Source: Pseudomonas sp. NC02
Lineage (GTDB): Bacteria > Pseudomonadota > Gammaproteobacteria > Pseudomonadales > Pseudomonadaceae
Direction: 5' to 3'
DNA length: 64,000 bases
Assembly: GCF_002874965.1 (NCBI RefSeq)
Contig: NZ_CP025624.1
Span: 6,510,001 to 6,574,000, forward strand
Positions 1 through 9,302 of this stretch are shown here, piece after piece. Numbering within the stretch: the first letter of the stretch is position 1; each line of letters opens with the position of its first letter. A program made the translations under genes and the position numbers. Under the pieces are notes generated by a model. The model saw only the letters and a list, made by a program, of their open reading frames with translations, did not search any database and was not told the DNA's origin.

Positions 1-87
1 AGGGGGCACACTCTGGACTAGGCGGCGATTCTAACCTTTATGGCAACCAGGCTGACACCTCAAAAACCCGAACTGAAACCGGACCGA

Positions 88-179
88 ATGTGGGAGCGGG
101 CTTGCTCGCGAAAGCGGTGTGTCAGCCACGGAATGGGTTTACTGATCCTCCGCTTTCGCGAGCAAGCCCGCTCCCACAT
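88..179. repeat. REPIN-like palindrome, GCGGGC subfamily
   Basis: Two REP arms with core GCGGGCTTGCTCGCG face each other over a short variable loop, forming an imperfect 92-bp palindrome. It lies just upstream of the rRNA methyltransferase gene. This is the commonest repeat subfamily in the window. Confidence 0.9.
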
Positions 180-245
180 GTCCGGCGGCACCGCCAAGTA
201 CTGCACAACACGGTATACTCCCGCTCTTTTTTCCGGAGCGACGTC

Positions 246-1442
246 ATGTCCCTGCCAAGCCTGCGTCTCAAAGCCAACGCCGATCGTCGTTTGCGTAACG
301 GCCACCTGTGGGTCTACAGCAACGAAATCGATGTGGCCGCCACACCTCTTCACGGCTTCCAGGCAGGCGACCAGGCGATCCTGGAAGCAGCCGGCGGCAA
401 GACCCTCGGCATCGTGGCCATGAGCCCGAACAACCTGATCTGCGCCCGCCTGCTGTCCCGCGACATCAAGTTGCCGCTGGACAAGTCGCTGCTGGTACAC
501 CGCATCAACGTCGCCCTGTCCCTGCGTGACCGCCTGTTCGACAAGCCGTTCTACCGCCTGGTGTACGGCGATTCCGACTTGTTGCCAGGCCTGGTGGTCG
601 ACCGTTTCGGCGACATCCTGGTGGTGCAGATCGCGTCGGCGACCATGGAAGCCCACAAGGAAGACGTGATTGCCGCACTGACCCAAGTGCTCAAGCCAAG
701 CGGCATCCTGTTCAAGAACGACTCCGCCGCGCGTGATGCCGAAGGCCTCAACCGCTACGTCGAAACCGTGTTCGGCCTGGTGCCGGAGTGGGTTGCCCTC
801 GAAGAAAACGGCGTGAAGTTCGAAGCGCCGGTGATCCAGGGCCAGAAGACCGGCTGGTTCTACGACCACCGCATGAACCGCGCCCGCCTGGCCCCGTATG
901 CCAAAGGCAAACGCGTACTCGACCTGTACAGCTACATCGGCGGCTGGGGCGTGCAAGCGGCCGCCTTCGGTGCCAGTGAAGTGTTCTGCGTCGACGCCTC
1001 CGCCTTCGCCCTCGACGGCGTGGAGCGCAACGCGGCACTGAACGGCGTTGCCGAGAAAATGACCTGCATCGAAGGCGACGTGTTCGAAGCCCTCAAAGAG
1101 CTGAAAGCCAGCGAAGAGCGTTTCGACGTGATCGTCGCCGACCCGCCTGCCTTCATCAAGCGCAAGAAAGACATGAAAAACGGCGAAGGCGCCTACCGCC
1201 GCCTGAACGAGCAAGCCATGCGCCTGCTCAGCAAGGACGGCATCCTGGTCAGCGCTTCGTGCTCGATGCACTTGCCGGAAGACGACCTGCAAAACATCCT
1301 GCTGACCAGCGCCCGTCACCTGGATCGCAACATCCAGATGCTGGAACGCGGCGGCCAGGGCCCGGACCACCCGGTGCACCCGGCGATTGCCGAGACCCGG
1401 TATATCAAGAGCATTACTTGCCGGTTGTTGCCGAACAGCTAA
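246..1442 (+). CDS. rlmI: Class I SAM-dependent rRNA methyltransferase (RlmI family)
   Basis: 398-residue protein of the COG1092/RlmI family, which methylates cytosine C5 in 23S rRNA. The N-terminal PUA-like part begins with NADRRLRNGHLWVYSNEID. A central RNA-binding segment follows (KTGWFYDHRMNR), then a Rossmann methyltransferase domain with SAM motif I VLDLYSYIGGWG, the DPPAF motif, and the cysteine motif SASCSMHL expected of m5C enzymes. The reading frame stays open upstream through the preceding repeat, but similarity starts at the ATG used here, about 150 bases into that frame. The gene stands alone, followed by a REPIN. The exact target base is inferred from E. coli RlmI and could differ. 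Confidence 0.88.
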   Translation: MSLPSLRLKANADRRLRNGHLWVYSNEIDVAATPLHGFQAGDQAILEAAGGKTLGIVAMSPNNLICARLLSRDIKLPLDKSLLVHRINVALSLRDRLFDKPFYRLVYGDSDLLPGLVVDRFGDILVVQIASATMEAHKEDVIAALTQVLKPSGILFKNDSAARDAEGLNRYVETVFGLVPEWVALEENGVKFEAPVIQGQKTGWFYDHRMNRARLAPYAKGKRVLDLYSYIGGWGVQAAAFGASEVFCVDASAFALDGVERNAALNGVAEKMTCIEGDVFEALKELKASEERFDVIVADPPAFIKRKKDMKNGEGAYRRLNEQAMRLLSKDGILVSASCSMHLPEDDLQNILLTSARHLDRNIQMLERGGQGPDHPVHPAIAETRYIKSITCRLLPNS

Positions 1443-1465
1443 CGCCCAATTGGAACCGGATCAAC

Positions 1466-1566
1466 TGTAGGAGCGAGCTTGCTCGCGAAAGACGAATAGA
1501 CAACACGGGCTACCTGATAGCGCTGCGTTATCGTTGACGTTCTTCGCGAGCAAGCTCGCTCCTACA
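1466..1566. repeat. REPIN, rayT-associated GCGAGC subfamily
   Basis: 101-bp palindrome with core GCGAGCTTGCTCGCG at both ends. Its interior is nearly identical to the copies at 2895 and 3561 that flank rayT (shared string ACCTGATAGCGCTGCGTTA or close to it). It sits between the methyltransferase and MFS genes. Confidence 0.92.
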
Positions 1567-1674
1567 GCGGCAACACACACCATCATGGGCTTGGCCTCCC
1601 ACAACACTTTTGATTGAATTCCCCGTTTCGCAGACTAGTATCGGTTTCTGGTTTTACTCCGGAAAATAAAAACA

Positions 1675-2871
1675 ATGTCTGAGTCCTCTTATTCGCCACC
1701 CCATGGCGACGTAAAACGCCAACAACGCTCGCGCTTCATCCTCATCACCTGCATCTCGCTGATCAGCTTCTTCCCGATCAATATCCTGCTGCCCTCCTTT
1801 CCAGCCCTGGCCGCGAAGTTCGATACCTCAACTGCTGAGGTCGCCTTATCCATCAGCCTGTTCACTCTGGTTTTTGCGATTTCCCAACTGATCGCCGGCC
1901 CGCTTTCAGATAAATTCGGGCGCAAGGAAGTGCTGCTGGGGTGCATCGTGGTTTCCACCCTAGGCTCGATCGGCTGCGCACTGGCGGCGAATTACCCGAG
2001 TTTCCTGCTGTTTCGCGCCGTCCAGGCCATCGGCTGTGGCTTTTTTGTACTCGGCCATGCGCTGGTTGAAGACCTTTTCGAAGAGCAGGATCGCGCCCGC
2101 ATCCGCATCTACTACATGACCCTGAGCGGATCGTTCGTTGCGCTGTCGCCGCTGCTCGGCTCCTGGCTGCAAACCACATTTGATTGGCAGGGCAGCTTTT
2201 ATGGATTTGCGGTGATGGCGCTGGGCATGTTTATCCATGCCTGGCTGATATTGCCGTCCAAGGCGGCCAGCCCTGAAAGAGCCCCTGTTTCGATCATCGC
2301 CACGCTGAAATCCATCGCAAGCAACCGGGACTTCATCCGTTACTGGTGGATCGCCGCGTTGGTATTCGCGTGTTACTTCGCCTTGATCAGCGTGACACCG
2401 CTGATTTTCATGGATGAGTTGAAGCTGTCCGAATACCAGTACGCGGTAGTGCTGATGGTGTATGGCGTTGCCTACCTGCTGGGCGGCGTTGCAGCAACTG
2501 CACTGCAGAAACATATCTCCCTCACGCGACAAATCAACCTCGGGCTGGGCCTGCTGGGGATCGCAGGCGTATTGCTGACGCTGGTGATCAGCTATGAGGC
2601 CATGACCACCATCACCCTGCTGATCCCGATGCTGATCAGCGCCCTGGCCGTGACCCTGGTACGCCCCGCCGCGATTTCCGCGGCCATGTTGCTGTTCTCC
2701 AGCAGCGCCGGCACCGCCGCGTCGGTCGGCAACAGCATCATGTTCATCACCGCCGCCGTCAGCAGCGCCGCGCTCGCCCAAGCCGGAGACAACTTGCTGA
2801 TGACCATCGCCATCAGCTTCATCGTGCTCAGCGTTTGGGGCGTAGTGACGAACATCAGAGTCGGACGCTAA
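1675..2871 (+). CDS. MFS transporter, Bcr/CflA-type drug exporter
   Basis: 398-residue, 12-helix major facilitator protein. The first helix starts near residue 22 (FILITCISLISFFPINILLP). The loop 2-3 signature GPLSDKFGRKEVLLG and the helix-4 RAVQAIGCGFFVLGHA motif place it in the DHA1/Bcr-CflA family of proton-driven exporters. The substrate cannot be told from sequence; drugs, a siderophore or a metabolite are all possible. It is bounded on both sides by REPINs of the rayT subfamily and is not obviously in an operon. I do not recall a counterpart at this place in P. aeruginosa, so it may be a strain- or clade-specific insertion. Confidence 0.8.
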   Translation: MSESSYSPPHGDVKRQQRSRFILITCISLISFFPINILLPSFPALAAKFDTSTAEVALSISLFTLVFAISQLIAGPLSDKFGRKEVLLGCIVVSTLGSIGCALAANYPSFLLFRAVQAIGCGFFVLGHALVEDLFEEQDRARIRIYYMTLSGSFVALSPLLGSWLQTTFDWQGSFYGFAVMALGMFIHAWLILPSKAASPERAPVSIIATLKSIASNRDFIRYWWIAALVFACYFALISVTPLIFMDELKLSEYQYAVVLMVYGVAYLLGGVAATALQKHISLTRQINLGLGLLGIAGVLLTLVISYEAMTTITLLIPMLISALAVTLVRPAAISAAMLLFSSSAGTAASVGNSIMFITAAVSSAALAQAGDNLLMTIAISFIVLSVWGVVTNIRVGR

Positions 2872-2894
2872 CGCTCTCCCACTCCCACTCCCAC

Positions 2895-2995
2895 TGTAGG
2901 AGCGAGCTTGCTCGCGAAAAACATATAGGCGACACGGGCCACCTGATAGCGCTGCGTTATCGTTGACGTTCTTCGCGAGCAAGCTCGCTCCTACA
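2895..2995. repeat. REPIN flanking rayT on the 5' side
   Basis: 101-bp palindrome of the GCGAGC subfamily, 94 bp upstream of the rayT start codon. Arms match those at 1466 and 3561. Confidence 0.92.
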
Positions 2996-3089
2996 GAAGG
3001 CATGACATATTCAGAACCAGTGTTTAAACGCCAATAGACACTGTTGCCTCCTACCGTCTCTCTTCTACCCACACGAAGAGGACGAAGGA

Positions 3090-3548
3090 ATGTCCACCCA
3101 ACAAAACGCCCATCGGCTGCGTAAAGGCCGCTATTCGGAATCCGGCCGCATTTACCTGCTCACCGCCGTCACCCATCAACGACAGCTGGTCTTCCAGGAC
3201 TGGCGCATTGGTCGCCTGCTTGTTCGCGAATTCAGAAAGGCTCAGGACGACGGCGAGGCGACCTCACTGGCCTGGGTCGTGATGCCGGACCATTTCCATT
3301 GGCTGGTGGAATTGCACAACGGCGATTTGCCGAGACTGATGCGGATTACCAAGTCGCGAAGTGCCCACGCCATTAACAAAGCGAGGAGTTGCCACGGGAC
3401 ACTTTGGCAAAAGGGCTACTTTGATCGGGCGCTACGCCGGGAAGATGACCTGAAAGCAACAGCTCGATACATCGTCGCCAATCCATTAAGAGCAGGGCTG
3501 GTTGAGCGTATCGGCGACTATCCGCTCTGGGACGCCATGTGGCTGTGA
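3090..3548 (+). mobile_element. rayT: REP-associated tyrosine transposase (RAYT) gene
   Basis: 152-residue Y1-type single-strand transposase related to IS200/IS605 TnpA. The HUH metal-binding motif is H68-F-H70 within VVMPDHFHWLVELH, and the likely nucleophilic tyrosine is Y127 in KATARYIVANPLRAGL. Both key elements are intact, so the protein is plausibly active. RAYTs are domesticated, usually single-copy per lineage, and are credited with moving REP/REPIN sequences. Here the gene is bracketed by two 101-bp REPINs of one subfamily, with a third copy about 1.4 kb upstream. Start chosen at the ATG following GAGGACGAAGGA. Confidence 0.93.
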
Positions 3549-3560
3549 AATACGCAACCC

Positions 3561-3661
3561 TGTAGGAGCGAGCTTGCTCGCGAAAAACCAACAGACGACA
3601 CGGACCACCTGATAGCGCTGCGTTACCGTTGACGTTTTTCGCGAGCAAGCTCGCTCCTACA
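3561..3661. repeat. REPIN flanking rayT on the 3' side
   Basis: 101-bp palindrome beginning 12 bp after the rayT stop codon. It has the same arms and interior as the copies at 1466 and 2895. Confidence 0.92.
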
Positions 3662-3878
3662 GGTAGACGGCCATTCCCTCCGGCCGCCAGCGGTGTAGAA
3701 TCGGACCTATTCATCGCCAGTCATCCCCCGGCGGGTTTATGAGCTCGAGGCCCAAGCAAGCGGCGATCCCGCGACGCGAGTGGCAACTTCCGGACACACG
3801 GCCATTTTTCGGGTGTTCCAGTCGTCAATTAGAAGCTCACTCCCCTTTAGTACTTGATTAGCCGCCCGGAGTGCTCCA
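3662..3878. other. Intergenic leader region of ilvD
   Basis: With the REPIN at 3561 this completes a 330-bp gene-free stretch. It should hold the ilvD promoter and leader. I see no convincing leader peptide, riboswitch or strong sigma-70 boxes; a GGAG lies about 8 bp before the ilvD ATG. Confidence 0.4.
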
Positions 3879-5720
3879 ATGCCTGATTACCGCTCGAAAA
3901 CATCCACCCACGGCCGCAACATGGCCGGCGCCCGCGCACTGTGGCGCGCCACGGGGATGAAAGATGACGACTTCAAGAAGCCGATCATCGCGATTGCCAA
4001 CTCGTTCACCCAGTTCGTACCCGGCCACGTCCACCTCAAGGACCTGGGCCAACTGGTCGCCCGCGAGATCGAACGCGCCGGCGGTGTAGCGAAAGAATTC
4101 AACACCATCGCCGTGGATGACGGCATCGCCATGGGCCATGACGGCATGCTGTATTCCCTGCCGAGCCGCGAGATCATCGCCGACTCCGTGGAATACATGG
4201 TCAACGCCCACTGCGCCGACGCCATCGTGTGCATCTCCAACTGCGACAAGATCACCCCCGGCATGCTGATGGCCGCCCTGCGCCTGAACATCCCGGTGAT
4301 CTTCGTCTCCGGCGGCCCGATGGAAGCCGGCAAGACCAAGCTCGCCTCCCACGGCCTCGACCTGGTGGACGCCATGGTCATCGCCGCCGATTCCAGCGCT
4401 TCTGACGAGAAGGTCGCGGAATACGAGCGCAGCGCCTGCCCTACCTGCGGTTCGTGCTCCGGCATGTTCACCGCCAACTCGATGAACTGCCTGGTGGAAG
4501 CCCTGGGCCTGGCGTTGCCGGGCAACGGCTCCACATTGGCCACCCACAGCGACCGCGAGCAGCTGTTCCTGCAGGCCGGCCGCACCATCGTCGAGCTGTG
4601 CAAGCGCTACTACACCGAGAACGATGAGTCGGTGTTGCCGCGCAACATCGCCAATTTCAAGGCGTTCGAAAACGCCATGACCCTGGACATCGCCATGGGC
4701 GGTTCCACCAACACCATCCTGCACTTGCTGGCCGCCGCCCAGGAAGCCGAGATCGACTTCGACCTGCGGGACATCGACCGCCTGTCCCGCCACGTGCCGC
4801 AACTGTGCAAAGTCGCGCCGAACATCCAGAAGTACCACATGGAAGACGTGCACCGTGCCGGCGGGATCTTCTCGATCCTCGGCTCCCTGGCCCGTGGCGG
4901 CCTGTTGCACACCGACCTGCCGACCGTGCACAGCAAATCCATCGCCGAAGGCATCGCCAAGTGGGACATCACCCAGACCACTGACGAAGCCGTGCATCAC
5001 TTCTTCAAGGCCGGCCCGGCCGGCATCCCGACGCAGACCGCGTTCAGCCAGTCGACCCGTTGGGAAACCCTCGACGACGACCGTGAAAACGGCTGCATCC
5101 GCAGTGTCGAGCATGCCTATTCGAAAGAGGGCGGCCTGGCCGTGCTGTACGGCAACATCGCGCTGGATGGCTGCGTGGTGAAAACTGCCGGTGTCGACGA
5201 GTCGATCCACGTGTTCGAAGGCCGCGCCAAGATCTACGAAAGCCAGGACAGCTCGGTACGCGGCATCCTCGCTGACGAAGTGAAGGAAGGCGACATCGTC
5301 ATCATCCGTTACGAAGGCCCGAAAGGCGGCCCGGGCATGCAAGAGATGCTGTACCCGACGTCGTACCTGAAATCCAAGGGCCTGGGCAAAGCCTGCGCCT
5401 TGCTGACCGACGGCCGTTTCTCCGGCGGGACCTCGGGCCTGTCCATCGGCCACGCTTCGCCGGAAGCTGCTGCGGGCGGCGCCATCGGCCTGGTGCAGGA
5501 TGGCGACAAGGTGCTGATCGACATTCCGAACCGCTCGATCAACCTGTTGATCAGCGATGAAGAACTGGCGGCACGCCGGGTCGAGCAGGACAAGAAAGGC
5601 TGGAAGCCGGTGGAGAAGCGTCCGCGCAAAGTCACCACCGCCTTGAAGGCTTATGCCCTGCTGGCCACCAGTGCCGACAAAGGTGCTGTGCGTAACAAGG
5701 CGATGCTTGACGGTCTGTAA
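3879..5720 (+). CDS. ilvD: Dihydroxy-acid dehydratase
   Basis: 613 residues, the usual length for the enterobacterial/Pseudomonas enzyme. It dehydrates 2,3-dihydroxy-isovalerate and 2,3-dihydroxy-3-methylvalerate to the 2-oxo acids, the third step of valine and isoleucine synthesis in the cytosol. The iron-sulfur cysteines are visible in [11 protein letters not shown] and [18 protein letters not shown]. The C-terminal swivelling domain contains [18 protein letters not shown]. The gene is monocistronic, ending in a strong intrinsic terminator and a REPIN. ilvA lies elsewhere in the window, so branched-chain genes are scattered, as in other pseudomonads. Confidence 0.97.
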   Translation: MPDYRSKTSTHGRNMAGARALWRATGMKDDDFKKPIIAIANSFTQFVPGHVHLKDLGQLVAREIERAGGVAKEFNTIAVDDGIAMGHDGMLYSLPSREIIADSVEYMVNAHCADAIVCISNCDKITPGMLMAALRLNIPVIFVSGGPMEAGKTKLASHGLDLVDAMVIAADSSASDEKVAEYERSACPTCGSCSGMFTANSMNCLVEALGLALPGNGSTLATHSDREQLFLQAGRTIVELCKRYYTENDESVLPRNIANFKAFENAMTLDIAMGGSTNTILHLLAAAQEAEIDFDLRDIDRLSRHVPQLCKVAPNIQKYHMEDVHRAGGIFSILGSLARGGLLHTDLPTVHSKSIAEGIAKWDITQTTDEAVHHFFKAGPAGIPTQTAFSQSTRWETLDDDRENGCIRSVEHAYSKEGGLAVLYGNIALDGCVVKTAGVDESIHVFEGRAKIYESQDSSVRGILADEVKEGDIVIIRYEGPKGGPGMQEMLYPTSYLKSKGLGKACALLTDGRFSGGTSGLSIGHASPEAAAGGAIGLVQDGDKVLIDIPNRSINLLISDEELAARRVEQDKKGWKPVEKRPRKVTTALKAYALLATSADKGAVRNKAMLDGL

Positions 5721-5731
5721 ACCTCGCCCAT

Positions 5732-5765
5732 AAAAATGCCCCGCCATGTGCGGGGCATTTTTTTG
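5732..5765 (+). terminator. Intrinsic terminator of ilvD
   Basis: Perfect stem AAATGCCCCG / CGGGGCATTT with a 7-base loop, followed by a T-run, 11 bp after the stop codon. Confidence 0.92.
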
Positions 5766-5799
5766 TCTGGAGATAATTCCCCAAACAAAGAAGATCAAC

Positions 5800-5890
5800 T
5801 GTGGGAGCGGGCTTGCTCGCGAATTGCGGTGTGCCAGTTACTGAATAAGCTGGCTGATCCACCGCCTTCGCGAGCAAGCCCGCTCCCACA
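5800..5890. repeat. REPIN-like palindrome between convergent ilvD and pchP
   Basis: 91-bp palindrome with GCGGGCTTGCTCGCG arms, in the convergent junction downstream of the ilvD terminator. Confidence 0.92.
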
Positions 5891-5913
5891 TTTTTGACCG
5901 AGTCCAGCCGTAC

Positions 5914-6972
5914 TTACTGAATCTCGTCCGGCTTGACGATCACCCAGTTTTTATCCGCCGTCACCGGCAACCCTTCCTTGGCCTGGGCCGCAGCGTGCTT
6001 GGCCATCATGCCGTTGAGCTGGGTCATGTATTTGTCTTTACGGTTGATCCACAGGTGGATGCCGCCCTTGGCCACGTCCACGTCATGGAACAGCATGTAG
6101 CCGTCACTGGTCGGCGTGTCGCCACCGACGATCACCGGTTTTTTCCACTCGTCGATATAGGTCAGGATCGCCGCGTGCTTGCCGGCCATCCAGGTGGCCG
6201 GGGTCCACAGGTACGGGGTCAGCTCCAGGCCGAGGTTGGCCTTCTCGTCATACTTGCCGGCGGCAATCTGCTTGCGGGCGGTGGTCAGCTCGCCGGTCTT
6301 GCGGTCCTTGAGCAAGGTGCTCACGCCGATGACATTCTCGGGTTTGACGTTGTAGCCGTACTTCGGATCGGCCGCGACCATGCGCACCAGTTCCTCGGAC
6401 GCGGCGGTCATCACGTAGACCTCGATGCCGTTTTCCATCAGCTTGTTGAACAGCTCAGCCTGGCCGGTGAAGACCTTCGGCGGCTGCACTTCCATGTTCT
6501 TGACCACGTCACCGTCGTAATAGGTGACCGGCACCGGCTTGCCTGACGCCATCATCTCGTCGACGTAGCCCTTGAGTTCCTTGAGGGTGAAGCCGGAGAA
6601 AATCTGCGCGACCCACGGGTAGCAGACCATGTCGTCGACTTCGCAGAGGCGGTAGTAGTAGCTGAAGAGGCTTTCCTTGTGGTCGGCGGTGTCTTTGAAC
6701 GGGATCAGCTTCAGGGAGGGGTCCATGGTGTCGCGGGTGATCAGGCCCTTGTTTTCCAGGTACGGCAGCAACGACTCTTCAAGGTCGTAGCGGTAACTGG
6801 TGTTGTCCATGTCGAACACCGCGAAGTTGCCCTTGTTGGCATTGGCGGCAATCATCGTGTCCAGTTGCTTGGCGGCAGCCGCCGGCCAATGTTTCAACTC
6901 GGTGGCGGCAAAGGCCTGGCTCGCGAGGCCCAGGCACAGCGCGGCGGCAAACAGTTTCGGCGCTAGCTTCAT
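5914..6972 (-). CDS. pchP: Periplasmic phosphorylcholine phosphatase (HAD family)
   Basis: 352-residue precursor. The first 22-23 residues are a Sec signal peptide ([21 protein letters not shown]). The HAD nucleophile motif is FDMDNTSY with D54 and D56; after cleavage these become D31 and D33, the numbering known for P. aeruginosa PchP. HAD motif II is seen in YVMTAASEE and the acidic motif in [15 protein letters not shown]. PchP releases phosphate and choline from phosphorylcholine in the periplasm, feeding the betaine pathway. No choline genes adjoin it here: the divergent neighbour is a cystine symporter. Assignment rests on motif and length match; another acid phosphatase of the same fold is a minor alternative. 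Confidence 0.82.
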   Translation of the reverse strand: MKLAPKLFAAALCLGLASQAFAATELKHWPAAAAKQLDTMIAANANKGNFAVFDMDNTSYRYDLEESLLPYLENKGLITRDTMDPSLKLIPFKDTADHKESLFSYYYRLCEVDDMVCYPWVAQIFSGFTLKELKGYVDEMMASGKPVPVTYYDGDVVKNMEVQPPKVFTGQAELFNKLMENGIEVYVMTAASEELVRMVAADPKYGYNVKPENVIGVSTLLKDRKTGELTTARKQIAAGKYDEKANLGLELTPYLWTPATWMAGKHAAILTYIDEWKKPVIVGGDTPTSDGYMLFHDVDVAKGGIHLWINRKDKYMTQLNGMMAKHAAAQAKEGLPVTADKNWVIVKPDEIQ

Positions 6973-7169
6973 GTGCGTTTTCTCCCTGAGTGAAAGACAT
7001 CGACGCTAACAAATCTGTATGACAGTTATCGCCCGAGCGCGACCGCTTTCGTCTTGATCGCGCCAATGCCATACGCCTGCGCGTCATTCGCTTATTCCAA
7101 AAACGACAGTCGCCATGCGATAACGTTATTAAATCAATATATTTCAAGCTGTTAGGCTTGCCGGTTCGC

Positions 7170-7189
7170 AATCGCAGGCTCCTGCGATT
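7170..7189. promoter_or_regulatory. Perfect 9-bp inverted repeat upstream of tcyP
   Basis: AATCGCAGG-CT-CCTGCGATT lies 25 bp before the tcyP start codon in the pchP/tcyP divergent region. It could be an operator or a leader hairpin. No regulator is identified. Confidence 0.4.
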
Positions 7190-7213
7190 GGCTGCCTTCT
7201 CAACGGAGCTTCA

Positions 7214-8605
7214 ATGAATCTGCCCCTGATTCTCAACTTACTGGTGTTCGTGGCCTTGCTGCTGGGCCTGGCACAAACCCGCCGAACCAACTGGAGCCTC
7301 GCCAAGAAGGTGTTGTTTGCGTTGGTACTCGGCGTGATCTTCGGTGTGGTGCTGCACGCGATCTACGGTGCCGGCAACCCGGTGCTCAAGGCCTCGATCG
7401 GCTGGTTCGACCTGGTCGGCAACGGTTACGTGCAGTTGCTGCAAATGATCGTGATCCCGCTGGTGTTCGCCTCGATCCTCAGCGCCGTGGCCCGTCTGCA
7501 TAACGCCTCGTCCCTGGGCAAGATCAGCTTCCTGACCATCGGCACGCTGCTGTTCACCACGGCGATTGCGGCGCTGATCGGTATCGGCCTGACCAACCTG
7601 TTCGGCCTCACCGCCGAAGGCCTGGTGGCCGGCACCCAGGAAATGGCGCGCCTGCAAGTGATCCAGAGTGATTACGCGGGCAAGGTTGCCGACCTGAATA
7701 TCCCGCAGCTGCTGCTGTCGTTCATCCCGCAGAACCCGTTCGCCGACCTGGCCCGGGCCAAGCCGACGTCGATCATCAGTGTGGTGATCTTCGCTGCATT
7801 CCTTGGGGTTGCCGCGCTGCAACTGCTCAAGGATGACGTGGAAAAAGGCCAGAAAGTCCTCAACGCCATCGACACCCTGCAAGCCTGGGTGATGCGCCTG
7901 GTGCGCCTGGTGATGAAGCTGACCCCGTACGGCGTATTGGCGCTGATGACCAAAGTGGTCGCCAGCTCCAACCTGCAAGACATCATCAAGCTCGGCAGTT
8001 TTGTGGTGGTGTCGTACCTGGCCCTGGGCCTGATGTTTGTGGTGCACGGCCTGCTGCTGTCGCTGGCCGGGATCAACCCGCTGCGGTTCTTCCGCAAGGT
8101 CTGGCCGGTACTGACGTTTGCCTTCACCAGCCGCTCCAGCGCCGCGAGCATCCCGCTGAGCATTGAAGCGCAGACCCGTCGCTTGGGGATTCCGCAGTCC
8201 ATCGCCGGTTTTGCCGCCTCGTTTGGCGCGACGATTGGCCAGAACGGTTGCGCGGGTCTTTACCCAGCGATGCTGGCGGTGATGGTTGCGCCGACCGTGG
8301 GTATCAACCCGCTGGACCCGCTGTGGATCGCAACACTGGTGGCGATTGTGACCTTGAGTTCGGCCGGTGTGGCGGGCGTGGGCGGCGGTGCGACGTTTGC
8401 CGCGCTGATCGTGCTGCCGGCGATGGGCTTGCCGGTGTCACTGGTGGCGCTGCTGATTTCGGTTGAGCCGCTGATCGACATGGGCCGTACGGCATTGAAC
8501 GTGAACGGTTCGATGACGGCGGGGGCGATTACCAGCCAGATCATGCAGCAGACGGATAAAGAACTGCTCAATGCCGATGAGCATGCGGAATTGGCGCAGG
8601 CCTGA
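7214..8605 (+). CDS. tcyP: L-cystine symporter, TcyP/YdjN family
   Basis: 463-residue dicarboxylate/amino-acid:cation symporter (DAACS fold). About eight transmembrane helices and two re-entrant loops are expected; the substrate-site signatures [12 protein letters not shown] and [24 protein letters not shown] are clear. The sequence resembles the TcyP/YdjN cystine branch more than GltP or DctA, for example in [22 protein letters not shown] and [18 protein letters not shown]. It imports cystine across the inner membrane. Monocistronic, divergent from pchP. Substrate is inferred from family. Confidence 0.85.
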   Translation: MNLPLILNLLVFVALLLGLAQTRRTNWSLAKKVLFALVLGVIFGVVLHAIYGAGNPVLKASIGWFDLVGNGYVQLLQMIVIPLVFASILSAVARLHNASSLGKISFLTIGTLLFTTAIAALIGIGLTNLFGLTAEGLVAGTQEMARLQVIQSDYAGKVADLNIPQLLLSFIPQNPFADLARAKPTSIISVVIFAAFLGVAALQLLKDDVEKGQKVLNAIDTLQAWVMRLVRLVMKLTPYGVLALMTKVVASSNLQDIIKLGSFVVVSYLALGLMFVVHGLLLSLAGINPLRFFRKVWPVLTFAFTSRSSAASIPLSIEAQTRRLGIPQSIAGFAASFGATIGQNGCAGLYPAMLAVMVAPTVGINPLDPLWIATLVAIVTLSSAGVAGVGGGATFAALIVLPAMGLPVSLVALLISVEPLIDMGRTALNVNGSMTAGAITSQIMQQTDKELLNADEHAELAQA

Positions 8606-8612
8606 CAGACCG

Positions 8613-8695
8613 CTATCGCAGGCAAGCCAGCTCCCACATTGAACCGGTTTTTTCAGTAATACTCGGTCAACTGTGGGAGCTGGCTTGCCTGCGAT
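8613..8695. repeat. Reversed REP pair, GCTGGCTTGCCTGCG subfamily
   Basis: Two REP arms of a different subfamily in the opposite arrangement to most copies: the conserved TGTGGG ends face inward and the GCGAT ends outward. Located in the convergent tcyP/folA junction. Confidence 0.82.
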
Positions 8696-8699
8696 GCTC

Positions 8700-9212
8700 T
8701 TAGGCTTTTTCCCAGACTTCGAAGTTGTACGCCGGCTTGTCACCCTCAGCCGCATTCTCGACATTCGACACCAGCTTCCACTGGTTCAAATCAAACTCGG
8801 GAAACCACGCATCCCCGTCCGGGCTCAACGCCACCCGCGTCAAATACAGGCGATCCGCCTGCTCCAGCCCCTGGGCATACAACTGCGCGCCGCCGATCAG
8901 CATCAGCTCATCCACGCCCTGCGCCTTGGCCCATTCCTCAGCCCGCTCCACGGCCGCGTCCAGTGACGGAAAAACTTCCGCACCTTCCAGCGCCAGATCG
9001 GTCTGACGGCTGACCACAATGTTCAACCGGCCCGGCAACGGTCGCCCCAGGGAATCCCAGGTCTTGCGCCCCATGATGATCGGCTTGCCCAGGGTGGTGG
9101 CCTTGAAATATTTGAAATCCCCCGGCAAATGCCAGGGCATGCTGTTGTCGACGCCGATCACACGGTTTTCACCGAGGGCTGCGATCAGGCTTAAAGGGAG
9201 AGTTTTTTTCAT
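8700..9212 (-). CDS. folA: Dihydrofolate reductase
   Basis: 170 residues, standard chromosomal DHFR length. It reduces dihydrofolate to tetrahydrofolate with NADPH and works with ThyA, encoded 12.5 kb away in this window. Visible motifs: IAALGENRVIGVDNSMPWHLPGD with the active-site acid in the PGD segment, the adenine-binding GRKTWDSLGRPLPGR, and LMLIGGAQLY. I chose the internal ATG of MKKTLPLSL; 13 upstream codons in frame lack similarity. The gene is convergent with tcyP and divergent from the DUF2868 gene. Confidence 0.95.
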   Translation of the reverse strand: MKKTLPLSLIAALGENRVIGVDNSMPWHLPGDFKYFKATTLGKPIIMGRKTWDSLGRPLPGRLNIVVSRQTDLALEGAEVFPSLDAAVERAEEWAKAQGVDELMLIGGAQLYAQGLEQADRLYLTRVALSPDGDAWFPEFDLNQWKLVSNVENAAEGDKPAYNFEVWEKA

Positions 9213-9302
9213 GGCGACGAGAATACCAGAGCCGCGCGCGGCATACCCCAACCGGCGTTCCAGCGGTTATGCTCCAGACTCACTGGCTCAACAGGACGGC
9301 GC

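Noticed and set aside
60..1379. Long open frame antisense to the rRNA methyltransferase (439 codons)
   Set aside because: Composition is typical of the antisense of a GC-rich gene (rich in H, Q, V, G); no family motif, and the sense gene is clear.
3858..5798. 646-codon open frame antisense to ilvD
   Set aside because: Covers ilvD almost exactly and runs through its terminator; antisense shadow without motifs.
5914..6972. Annotation of the HAD protein as a generic acid phosphatase
   Set aside because: Signal peptide length puts the nucleophiles at mature D31 and D33, matching PchP, so the more specific name was preferred.
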